A stretch of 64,000 bases of DNA. Source: Microbulbifer sp. Q7 (GTDB taxonomy: Bacteria; Pseudomonadota; Gammaproteobacteria; Pseudomonadales; Cellvibrionaceae). Shown here piece by piece: positions 17,494 to 25,210 of this stretch; the first letter of the stretch is position 1; the number at the start of each line of letters is the position of its first letter. The notes under the pieces are model-generated. The model searched no databases. It was not told where the DNA came from and saw nothing but the letters and a program-made list of their open reading frames with translations. The translations under genes and the position numbers were made by a program. The stretch lies in contig NZ_LROY01000001.1 of the NCBI RefSeq assembly GCF_001639145.1, positions 126,501 through 190,500 of the forward strand, written 5' to 3'.

Positions 17494-17504
17494 TGGTATA
17501 ACCA
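17494..17504. promoter_or_regulatory. Operator-like palindrome TGGTATAACCA upstream of uxaC
   Basis: Perfect TGGT-ATA-ACCA palindrome in the uxaC leader region. Confidence 0.65.
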
Positions 17505-17796
17505 ATTTTTGGCACCATGGCAACAATCGCAGCGCACCGCAGAGCCCTGTCGTGTGCTGTGAGGTTTTCTCCATCGCCTGGCGCACCGGGCGCTAGGGGC
17601 TGGTTTGGACCTCTAGTGCCTATGCTTCGCGCACATCGCCCGCTCTCTCGTGCTGTCTGGCACGAGATGAGTCGGGCGCTTTCTCATGTCTGGCGCTTCG
17701 CGCGCGCTCGTGGCGGTGAGAAGATGAAAAAACAATAAATGGGCCGGCACGCGATCCCGGCCCAGACGGCAAACCCGAAATCTGGAAACACCTCAT

Positions 17797-19212
17797 ATGA
17801 CACGTCCTCTGATCCTGCACCCCGACCGCCTGTTCCCCGCGGATAAAACCAGCCGCGACATTGCCCGCAGCCTGTACCAAAGCGTCAAGGATCTGCCGAT
17901 CATCAGCCCGCACGGTCACACCGATCCATCCTGGTTCGCCGATAATCAGCCGTTTGGCAATCCTGCGGACCTGCTGATCCGCCCGGACCACTATGTGTTC
18001 CGTATGCTCTACTCCCAGGGCATTCCCCTGGAGAGCCTCGGCATCCGCACCCAGGACGGCACCCCGGTGGAACAGGACCCGCGCAAGATCTGGCAGATTT
18101 TTGCCGAGAACTATTATCTGTTCCGCGGCACGCCGTCGCGCACCTGGCTGGATACTGTATTTCACGATGTGTTCGAGCTGGATGTACAGCTGAGCGGCGA
18201 TACCGCGCAGCAGTATTACGAGCGCATCGATAGCTACCTGCGCCAACCGGAATTCCTGCCACGCGCGCTGTTCGAGCGTTTCAACATCGAGGTAATTGCC
18301 ACCACCGAATCCCCGCTGGACGATCTGCGTCATCACCAGAAGATTCTGGACAGTGGCTGGAAGGGCCGCGTGATCACCGCGTTCCGTCCGGACCCGGTGT
18401 TGGATCCGGATTTCGAAGGTTTCGTGGATAACCTGGCACAGCTGGCGGAAATCACCGGTGAGGATACCTCTACCTGGTCTGGTTACCTGGCGGCGCTGCG
18501 CAACCGTCGTGTGTTCTTCAAGCAGATGGGCGCGACCTCGACCGACCATGGCCACCCGACAGCAACCACCGCGAATCTATCCGCGTCAGAGGCGGAGGCG
18601 CTGTTCCTGAAGGTGAGCCGCGGAAATTGTAGTGCGGCAGACGCGGAACTGTTCCGCGGCCAGATGCTGACCGAGATGGCACGTATGAGTATCGAGGATG
18701 GTCTGGTGATGCAGATTCATCCGGGCTCCTTCCGCAATCACAATAGGGTGGTGTTCGAGCGCTTTGGTCGCGACAAGGGTTGCGACATTCCTTCGCAGAC
18801 CGATTACGTACACGCGCTGCAGCCGCTGCTGGAAGCGGTGGGTAACGAGCCGGAGCTGAGCATTATTCTGTTCACGCTGGATGAAACGAGCTATAGCCGC
18901 GAACTGGCACCCCTGGCGGGCCACTACCCGGCACTGAAGCTGGGCCCGAGCTGGTGGTTCCACGACAGCCCGGAAGGCATGCGTCGTTTCCGCGAGCAGG
19001 TAACCGAGACTGCCGGTTTCTACAATACCGTTGGCTTCAATGACGATACCCGCGCATTCCTGTCCATCCCCGCCCGTCACGATGTGGCGCGCCGCATGGA
19101 CTGTGTATGGCTGGCGCAGCTGGTCAGCGACCACCGCCTGCAGGAAGACGAAGCCTTCGAACTGGCTGCCGACCTCGCCTACAACCTGGCGAAGAAAGCC
19201 TACAAGCTTTGA
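17797..19212 (+). CDS. uxaC: Uronate isomerase (glucuronate/galacturonate isomerase)
   Basis: 471 residues, standard family length. UxaC isomerises D-glucuronate to D-fructuronate and D-galacturonate to D-tagaturonate in the cytoplasm, the entry step for saturated uronates. It starts MTRPLILHPDRLFP and contains SPHGHTDPSWFADN, the metal-binding H-x-H of this amidohydrolase-superfamily enzyme, followed by PADLLIRPDHYVFRML. Further on it has LGPSWWFHDSPEGMRRFREQ and a late GFNDDTRAF block with the conserved Asp, all typical of UxaC. Followed 14 bp later by a UxuB-like reductase, forming a two-gene operon; two operator-like sites lie in the long leader. Confidence 0.96.
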   Translation: MTRPLILHPDRLFPADKTSRDIARSLYQSVKDLPIISPHGHTDPSWFADNQPFGNPADLLIRPDHYVFRMLYSQGIPLESLGIRTQDGTPVEQDPRKIWQIFAENYYLFRGTPSRTWLDTVFHDVFELDVQLSGDTAQQYYERIDSYLRQPEFLPRALFERFNIEVIATTESPLDDLRHHQKILDSGWKGRVITAFRPDPVLDPDFEGFVDNLAQLAEITGEDTSTWSGYLAALRNRRVFFKQMGATSTDHGHPTATTANLSASEAEALFLKVSRGNCSAADAELFRGQMLTEMARMSIEDGLVMQIHPGSFRNHNRVVFERFGRDKGCDIPSQTDYVHALQPLLEAVGNEPELSIILFTLDETSYSRELAPLAGHYPALKLGPSWWFHDSPEGMRRFREQVTETAGFYNTVGFNDDTRAFLSIPARHDVARRMDCVWLAQLVSDHRLQEDEAFELAADLAYNLAKKAYKL

Positions 19213-19226
19213 TAGGTGGAAAAGAA

Positions 19227-20708
19227 ATGAGCCAACAAAGACTCAACAACAATATTCTGGAAAGTCTCCCCGCCGAGGTGATCAAGCCGGCCTACGACCG
19301 CAACGAAGTCACCACCGGCATCGTGCACCTGGGCATCGGTGCCTTTCATCGCGCGCACCAGGCCTGGTACACGGAAAACCGTATCGCCGCCGGTGAAAAC
19401 GACTGGGGCATTGTGGGTGCGAGCCTGCGCTCCGCCGGAGTGCGCGATCAACTGGTGCCGCAGAACGGCCTTTATTCCGTGGTGGAAAAGTCCAATGCTG
19501 GCACCAAGGTACAGATCGTCGGTGCAGTGAGCGATGTATTGGTGGGCCCGGAAAGCCCACAGCAGCTGCTGGAACTGCTGGCGCAGGAGAGCGTACGTAT
19601 TGTTTCGCTGACCATCACCGAGAAAGGCTACTGCCACGATCCGGCAAGCGGCGACCTGAATCCACAGCACCCGGATGTGGTGCACGACCTGCAGAACCCG
19701 CAGGCGCCCAAGTCTGCGCTGGGTTATATCGTTGGAGCCCTCGCGCTGCGTAAAGCGCGTGGCCTGCCGGGCTTTACCGTACTGACCTGCGACAACCTGC
19801 CATCCAACGGCACGCTGTTAGGGAAAGTACTGGGGCAGTTCGCGGAGAAAGTCGATAGCGAGCTGGCGGCGTGGATTGCGGAAAACACCACAACGCCGTC
19901 TACCATGGTGGACCGTATTGTACCGGCCACTACCGATGCGGACCGCGCAGAGCTGGAAGCACTGATCGGCTGTCGCGACGAGGCGGCAGTGATGGCCGAG
20001 CCATTTTCCCAGTGGGTGGTGGAAGACAATTTCCTGCGTGGCCGCCCTGAGTGGGACAAGGCCGGCGCGACGTTTGTGGACGATGTGGAAGTCTACGAAC
20101 TGATCAAACTGCGCCTGCTCAATGGCAGCCATTCGATGCTGGCGTACAGCGGCTATCTCGCAGGCTGCGAGACTGTGGCGGATGTGATGGCGGTACCGGC
20201 GTTCAACAAGCTGGCGCTGCACTTTATGCAGTCCGAGGCCACTACGTCCATTGATGTGCCCGCAGACTTCGATATCGCCGCGTATCAGGCAGAACTGATC
20301 GAGCGCTTCGAGAACCGCGCCCTGCGCCACCGGACCTGGCAGATCGCCATGGACGGTTCGCAGAAGATTCCCCAGCGCTGGCTGGGCACCCTGCGCTACC
20401 AGCTGGAAAACGATGGCCCGATTGATGTTTTGAGTTTTGCACTGGCGAACTGGATCCGTTACGTATCCGCGGTAGACGAACAGGGGAATGCGATCGAAGT
20501 TTCCGATCCTCTGGCGGTGGAGCTGAAGGCGTTGTGCGATCAGTACAAGCCGCAAGGCAGCTCGGCACTGGCGGCGGCGTTTCTCGCTTTCACTCCGGTA
20601 TTCGGCGAAGACCTGCGCAACAGCGCCCGCCTGCAGAGTGCACTGTCGAGCTGGCTGGACAGGCTGGAAGAAGACGGAACACTGGCCTGCGCACAGCGCT
20701 ATTTTTAG
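19227..20708 (+). CDS. Mannitol dehydrogenase-family reductase, fructuronate or tagaturonate reductase (UxuB-like, copy 2)
   Basis: 493 residues from the ATG at 19227, which has GGTGG/GGAAAAG upstream; the frame is open further upstream inside uxaC but with no ribosome-binding site. VHLGIGAFHRAHQAWYTENRI and LIKLRLLNGSHSMLAYSGYL mark the long-chain mannitol/fructuronate dehydrogenase family with the catalytic Lys and N-x-x-H. It follows uxaC by 14 bp. Since the locus has uxaA (altronate branch) but no recognisable UxaB, one of the two UxuB-like proteins may reduce tagaturonate. Physical linkage to uxaC fits either role. Copy 1 (493-2043) sits with uxuA and is the better fructuronate reductase candidate. 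Confidence 0.85.
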   Translation: MSQQRLNNNILESLPAEVIKPAYDRNEVTTGIVHLGIGAFHRAHQAWYTENRIAAGENDWGIVGASLRSAGVRDQLVPQNGLYSVVEKSNAGTKVQIVGAVSDVLVGPESPQQLLELLAQESVRIVSLTITEKGYCHDPASGDLNPQHPDVVHDLQNPQAPKSALGYIVGALALRKARGLPGFTVLTCDNLPSNGTLLGKVLGQFAEKVDSELAAWIAENTTTPSTMVDRIVPATTDADRAELEALIGCRDEAAVMAEPFSQWVVEDNFLRGRPEWDKAGATFVDDVEVYELIKLRLLNGSHSMLAYSGYLAGCETVADVMAVPAFNKLALHFMQSEATTSIDVPADFDIAAYQAELIERFENRALRHRTWQIAMDGSQKIPQRWLGTLRYQLENDGPIDVLSFALANWIRYVSAVDEQGNAIEVSDPLAVELKALCDQYKPQGSSALAAAFLAFTPVFGEDLRNSARLQSALSSWLDRLEEDGTLACAQRYF

Positions 20709-20739
20709 CGCCGTGTCGGTGTTATCCGCAGTCGTGATA

Positions 20740-20796
20740 CAGGGGATGCAAGGACGCACCCCTGACAAGAAAGGATCAGCGCCGCCTAAGCGGCGC
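20740..20796. other. Hairpins in the convergent region between uxuB-like copy 2 and kduD copy 2
   Basis: CAGGGG/CCCCTG (20740-20745 with 20759-20764) and the tight GCGCCGC-CTAA-GCGGCGC (20779-20796) are both perfect. No T runs are present, so if these terminate transcription they are not canonical. Confidence 0.4.
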
Positions 20797-20839
20797 CACG
20801 AAGTGGAATCCGACGATGGGCCGCTTCGCGTAGGCTGAG

Positions 20840-21631
20840 TTATTCGTTGCCTGGCTTGCCAATGGTGGCAAGAATACCGCCATCCACGTAAACCACCTGA
20901 CCGTTCACAAAATCACTGGCTTTGGAAGACAGGAATACCGCAGCACCCTGCAGGTCTTCCGGGTTACCCCAGCGGCCTGCCGGTGTACGGCCGATAATAA
21001 AGTCGTTGAACGGGTGGCCGTCCACACGAATTGGCGCGGTCTGGGCGGTAGCAAAATAACCGGGGCCGATACCGTTCACCTGGATGTTGTGGCGCGCCCA
21101 CTCAGTGGCCATATTCTGGGTCAGCATCTTGAGGCCACCCTTGGAAGCGGCATAGGCAGAGACACTGTCGCGGCCCAGCTCACTCATCATCGAGCAGATG
21201 TTAATGATCTTGCCCGCACCGCGCTCGATCATACGACGCACTACCGGGCGGCTCATCACCATCACGCCAGTCAGGTTGGTTTCCAGTACCTTGTTCCACT
21301 CGGACAGTTCCATATCCAGCAGGGGTACGCGGCGGATAATACCGGCGTTGTTCACCAGCACATCGATCGGCCCCTGCTCCTGTTCGATCACGGGCACCAT
21401 TTCGTTGACCTGATCTTCGTCGGTGACGTTGAACAGGTAACCTTGGGCGTCGTAGCCTTTTTCCCGCAGCTCGGAAACCGCGTTGTCGAGCTTCTCCTGG
21501 GAAGAGTGGCCAGTGATCACCAGTTTGGCACCGGCATTACCGAGCCCTTCTGCCATCGCCATACCGAGGCCGTGGGTAGCCCCGGTGACCACTGCGAGCT
21601 TTCCGGTTAAGTCAAACAGTGACTTGGACAT
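20840..21631 (-). CDS. kduD: SDR-family 2-deoxy-D-gluconate/gluconate 5-dehydrogenase-like enzyme (KduD copy 2)
   Basis: 263 residues, classical SDR: TGATHGLGMAMAEGL near residue 16, NNAGIIRRVPLLDM near 90, catalytic Ser in ICSMMSEL and YAASK. The ending YVDGGILATIGKPGNE differs from copy 1 (VDGGWMAR) and resembles the gluconate 5-dehydrogenase (IdnO-like) forms often seen in pectin loci. With the adjacent kduI copy 2 it most likely makes KDG from 2,5-diketo-3-deoxygluconate. Last gene of the minus-strand unit DUF4861/GH105-kduI-kduD, 33 bp behind kduI, with a GGGAG ribosome-binding site. Confidence 0.87.
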   Translation of the reverse strand: MSKSLFDLTGKLAVVTGATHGLGMAMAEGLGNAGAKLVITGHSSQEKLDNAVSELREKGYDAQGYLFNVTDEDQVNEMVPVIEQEQGPIDVLVNNAGIIRRVPLLDMELSEWNKVLETNLTGVMVMSRPVVRRMIERGAGKIINICSMMSELGRDSVSAYAASKGGLKMLTQNMATEWARHNIQVNGIGPGYFATAQTAPIRVDGHPFNDFIIGRTPAGRWGNPEDLQGAAVFLSSKASDFVNGQVVYVDGGILATIGKPGNE

Positions 21632-21664
21632 TCTTGTACTCCCGTATTTTCGCGATCGTCAGGA

Positions 21665-22507
21665 TTAGCGCAGCTCGGTGGGCTGCACTTTATCCATGTC
21701 ATCGTAATCGTGGTTCTCGCCAGCCATGCCCCAGATAAAGGTGTAATTGCTGGTGCCGACACCGGAATGCAGTGACCAGGTTGGGGATATGACTGCTTGC
21801 TCGTTGTGTATCCAGATGGTCCGGGTTTTCTGGGGCGGGCCCATGAAGTGGCAAACCGCCTGGTCTTCCGGCAGGTTGAAGTACATATACACTTCCATAC
21901 GGCGGCTGTGTGTATGGCACGGCATGGTATTCCAGCAGCTACCCGGGGCCAGTTCGGTCATGCCCATCTGCAACTGACAGGTTTGCAGCACGTCTTTCAC
22001 CAGCAGCTTGCGCAAGGTGCGCTTGTTGCAGGTTTCCGCTGCACCCAGTTCAATCACCTGCGCATCGCCCTGGCCGATCTTGGTGGTCGGGAACTCGCGG
22101 TGTGCCGGCGTAGACAGAATGTAAAATTTGGCGGGAGAGGCTTTCACGTTGCTGCTGAACACGACATCCTGAGTGCCACGGCTGACGTACAGCGCTTCCT
22201 TGGTGCCGATCTCATAGACCGCACCATCCACTTCCACTACACCCGGCGCACCAATATTGATAATGCCCAGCTCACGACGCTCGAGGAAGTAATCCGATTT
22301 GAGCGCATCGACGGTTTCCAGTTTTACCGGACCTTCTACCGGCATCACGCCACCGACAATCACCCGGTCAACGTGGGTATACGTCAGGTTGACGGTATCT
22401 GCGGTAAACAGGTTTGGCACCAGATACTCGTCACGCAAACGATCGGTATCGTATTTTTCATAATCCGCCGGGTGGCTGGCGTGGCGCTCTTCAAATACAG
22501 TGGTCAT
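21665..22507 (-). CDS. kduI: 5-dehydro-4-deoxy-D-glucuronate isomerase (copy 2)
   Basis: 280 residues from the ATG at 22505-22507, chosen because AGGA lies 7 bases upstream; an in-frame start 27 bp further up abuts the preceding stop codon. The cupin metal site is present: MPCHTHSRRMEVYMYF gives the two His and the Glu, and SPTWSLHSGVG the last His. Relative to copy 1 (PPHTHRRRTEVYLYF, SPHWSIHSG) the metal residues are conserved but the rest is substantially diverged, so this is an old duplication or separate acquisition. Sits between the DUF4861-GH105 fusion gene (28 bp) and kduD copy 2 (33 bp), so substrate release, isomerisation and reduction are on one transcript. Confidence 0.95.
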   Translation of the reverse strand: MTTVFEERHASHPADYEKYDTDRLRDEYLVPNLFTADTVNLTYTHVDRVIVGGVMPVEGPVKLETVDALKSDYFLERRELGIINIGAPGVVEVDGAVYEIGTKEALYVSRGTQDVVFSSNVKASPAKFYILSTPAHREFPTTKIGQGDAQVIELGAAETCNKRTLRKLLVKDVLQTCQLQMGMTELAPGSCWNTMPCHTHSRRMEVYMYFNLPEDQAVCHFMGPPQKTRTIWIHNEQAVISPTWSLHSGVGTSNYTFIWGMAGENHDYDDMDKVQPTELR

Positions 22508-22535
22508 AACTCTATCCTGTAAATTCGGTAACAAC

Positions 22536-25046
22536 TCAAGATTCAGATTTCAATAGCTTGTACATCTCGACGCCCGAAGTGATAAACGGCGCGGTACCTT
22601 TTGGATCGTCGTTATAGATCGGTTCGCTCATGTAGTACGCATAGCTGCCGTCGCGGCCAAAGCCGAGGCCGGCCACCTGACACATATCGGTGATACTGAT
22701 GGTGCCGTCGGCATGCACCTGCACAAACTCATCCAGCAGGCCCTGGTAGGCTTTCTTGGCCGTCGCCAGGTATCTTTCCTTGGGCAGGTAACCCTGGTTC
22801 AGCGCCTTGGCATAGAAGTAGGTGAACATGGTGCTCGCAGTAGACTCGCGGTAGTTGGCGCGCTCACCGGGCTTGTCGATAATCTGCCACCAGGTTCCGG
22901 TCTCCGCGTCCTGGTACTTCTCGATGACCGGAGCGATGTCGGTAATCATGTCGAGCAAGTACTGGCGCTCCTCGATGTTTTCTGCGGGGATGAAGTCCAG
23001 CACATCCACCAGCGCCATCGCCAGCCAGCCCATACCGCGGGCCCAGTGATAACCGGAGAGTCCGCTTTCCTTATCCGCCCATACCTGCTCCCGCTTTTCA
23101 TCCCAGGCGTGATAGAAGAGGCCGGTTTCCGGATCCTTCAGAATTTCGTTCACCAGCCTGAATTCCGCCAGCACCTCTTCCACGTTGGGCTCTTCGTGCA
23201 TCAATTGCTCGTAATGAGCGAGAAATGGAATTCCCATGTACACGCCATCCAGCCACACCTGGTGCGGGTAGATTTTTTTGTGCCAGAACGCACCGGCACT
23301 GGTACGCGGGTGATGCTCCAACTGCTCGAATAGGGTGTCCACCGCTTTTTTGTAAGCCGGATCCTGATTGCGCTCGTACATGCGCAGCAGCATGGTACCG
23401 GCGCGAATGCTGTCGATGTTGTACTTTTCCTGCACGTAACCATTGATCGAGCCATCGTCGTTCACGAAGGAGCCCATCACGGTTTGCACCGCATCGGCAT
23501 AGCGCGGTTTCGGAGAAACTGCGTTCAACTCGTCATAGGCCTGCATCACCATGCCGGTGGTGTACTCGAAGTAGGAAGGACGCTTGCGGATATGGTCAAA
23601 GCCACCAAAGCGGTAATCCAGGGTTTTACGCTCCAGCTCGGAATCCGCCAGCCGCTTGCTCCAATCGAGCGCCACATCGGCGGTCAGCGGCTTGTCGGTT
23701 TCTGCAACACTGGCAGACGTGGTCAGGCGCTGGCGCAGGGGCATAGTGAGCTTTTCCGCTTCCTGTTTGAGGTAAGTCTCAAACTCCGCCTTGGTGGTGA
23801 TGGGGCCGTGCTCGCTTTTTGCTTCATTGGCCCAGGCGGCCACAAAATAGTACTGAACTTCCTTGTCGGCGGGCTTCAGGATAGCAACCTGGTTGTATGC
23901 GTCGCTGGTGGTTTCCCTGATCGCTTTTTTCTTGGCAATCACCGCCATACCCAGGTTAGCGCCATCGAGACTCTGCGGACCATAAGTGCCGATATAGGTA
24001 TAGGCGTGGCCGGTAATGTCCATGTCGCCCACGATCAACTCGGTGCCTTCGTGGTTCACGATACCAGCTACGAGGTTGTCCAACTCTGCGCTGGTTTTTG
24101 CATTGACCTCCACCAGACGGCTGCCGGCGTGCATGGACAGCACCGCCGTCAGGTCGGTGTGCTGGTCGGCGGTGGGCTTCCAGCCTTGGTACTGAATTTT
24201 GAAGGAAGAATAGAGATCGCCGTCTTCGGCGATGTCCACCTGCCAATCCTGCACATCGCTTACGCGCACGACTTTTTCACCATCCCAGTAGCCATAGCCA
24301 CCCACGCCCAGCGAACTGCCGACTTTCAGTACATCCATCCCCCAATCGGCGGGCTCGTGGTAGGAATCAAAACCATCCTGACCCACCCCTTGCAATACCG
24401 GCTTCTGTACTTTTTTACCGAAAATGTCGAAGCCATTACGCCAGTCGAGGTATACACGGTAGCCCACCAGGTCGGATTCAATGCCCGGGCCTTCATAGCG
24501 GATAAAGTAGGAGTGATCGGTGTGTTCTTCCGGCACCGCAAGAGAGCTTACGTTCTGGAAGCTGCCGCCTTTGTATTCACGCTCAACCCATTCACCGCCC
24601 ACTTTATGGGAGATTTCGGCCTGGGTGCGTTTTGCCATCTCCACTGGTGCATCGGCTTCAGCGATACGCAACTTGAGGGTTTCATCGACAGCCACATCCA
24701 CAGTGAATAGAATGCCGTCTTTGTTGCCGTCGGCATCTCTATCAATGAGCTGCGTGGGAATCCGTTCAGCCTGGTTCCACACCGCGAGGGGTGCAGCAAA
24801 ACCTGCACTCAGTCCGAGCTCGTAGTAGCTGAGGTAAACCGCTTCGTCCACACGCGGGAAAGCAGACGGGTTGGCAAGCTCAAGGGTTGCGATAGCGCTG
24901 GGCTTTTCCACTGCTGCAGCGAGCGAGTTCGAAGCCTCCCCGGACTGGGCCGTCCTCTCCCCACACGCGACCAGCGTAGCCGCAGTCAGCGCGAATGTGA
25001 TGACATTAAGGCCCAGCTTGCATTTGGACGAGTAAAACAATTTCAC
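22536..25046 (-). CDS. DUF4861-GH105 fusion lipoprotein (unsaturated uronyl hydrolase)
   Basis: 836 residues starting at the GTG at 25046, which has GGAG 5 bases upstream; an in-frame GTG at 25058 lacks one. The N-terminus has a hydrophobic stretch and lipobox (TLVAC), predicting a membrane-anchored lipoprotein. Residues about 50-440 are a DUF4861 domain homologous to the separate protein at 6793-7833 (shared DWGMDVLKVGSSLGVGG, IQYQGWKP, LGMAVI). Residues about 450-836 are a GH105 barrel with QVWLDGVYMGIPFL and SGYHWARGMGWLAMAL; the Asp in WLDG is the likely catalyst. It would release unsaturated galacturonate from oligomers for the downstream kduI and kduD. Elsewhere in the locus the same two domains are separate, divergent genes. 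Confidence 0.92.
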   Translation of the reverse strand: MKLFYSSKCKLGLNVITFALTAATLVACGERTAQSGEASNSLAAAVEKPSAIATLELANPSAFPRVDEAVYLSYYELGLSAGFAAPLAVWNQAERIPTQLIDRDADGNKDGILFTVDVAVDETLKLRIAEADAPVEMAKRTQAEISHKVGGEWVEREYKGGSFQNVSSLAVPEEHTDHSYFIRYEGPGIESDLVGYRVYLDWRNGFDIFGKKVQKPVLQGVGQDGFDSYHEPADWGMDVLKVGSSLGVGGYGYWDGEKVVRVSDVQDWQVDIAEDGDLYSSFKIQYQGWKPTADQHTDLTAVLSMHAGSRLVEVNAKTSAELDNLVAGIVNHEGTELIVGDMDITGHAYTYIGTYGPQSLDGANLGMAVIAKKKAIRETTSDAYNQVAILKPADKEVQYYFVAAWANEAKSEHGPITTKAEFETYLKQEAEKLTMPLRQRLTTSASVAETDKPLTADVALDWSKRLADSELERKTLDYRFGGFDHIRKRPSYFEYTTGMVMQAYDELNAVSPKPRYADAVQTVMGSFVNDDGSINGYVQEKYNIDSIRAGTMLLRMYERNQDPAYKKAVDTLFEQLEHHPRTSAGAFWHKKIYPHQVWLDGVYMGIPFLAHYEQLMHEEPNVEEVLAEFRLVNEILKDPETGLFYHAWDEKREQVWADKESGLSGYHWARGMGWLAMALVDVLDFIPAENIEERQYLLDMITDIAPVIEKYQDAETGTWWQIIDKPGERANYRESTASTMFTYFYAKALNQGYLPKERYLATAKKAYQGLLDEFVQVHADGTISITDMCQVAGLGFGRDGSYAYYMSEPIYNDDPKGTAPFITSGVEMYKLLKSES

Positions 25047-25107
25047 AAACGTCTCCACGAATTCGGGTTTTATTCTTCTTCGTCAGAAATATTTTCTGCC
25101 GATATGT

Positions 25108-25180
25108 TAAAAAAAACGGCCGGGTGCGCATTCGAATCCCTACGCCGGTGTTTCCACCGACAGATCCCTGCACCCGGCCG
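25108..25180 (-). terminator. Rho-independent terminator after TonB receptor 2
   Basis: Perfect 11-bp stem CGGCCGGGTGC/GCACCCGGCCG (25117-25127 with 25170-25180) with an inner CGGTG/CACCG hairpin in the loop. On the minus strand it is followed by a run of Ts (As at 25109-25116 on the plus strand). Confidence 0.9.
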
Positions 25181-25210
25181 TTACTTACAGCTCCAAATCA
25201 TCCTGCGAGA

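Larger units (their letters stand above)
17417..17796. promoter_or_regulatory. Long leader/promoter region upstream of uxaC
   Basis: 380 bp with two operator-like sites (17472-17482 and 17494-17504) about 290 bp before uxaC, then a highly structured stretch. TCTCGTGC/GCACGAGA forms an 8-bp hairpin (17646-17667), TTCTCA (17681-17686) can pair with TGAGAA (17717-17722), and TGGGCCGG/CCGGCCCA (17740-17764) forms a hairpin 33 bp before the start codon. A possible 73-codon frame at 17517-17738 has biased, hairpin-derived composition and no recognisable ribosome-binding site; I do not call it a gene. Confidence 0.5.

Noticed and set aside
17517..17738. 73-codon frame in the uxaC leader
   Set aside because: No ribosome-binding site, composition dominated by hairpin arms and no recognisable fold.
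20740..20796. Hairpins between convergent genes as a standard terminator
   Set aside because: Stems are perfect but lack T runs on either strand, so I list them only as structure.
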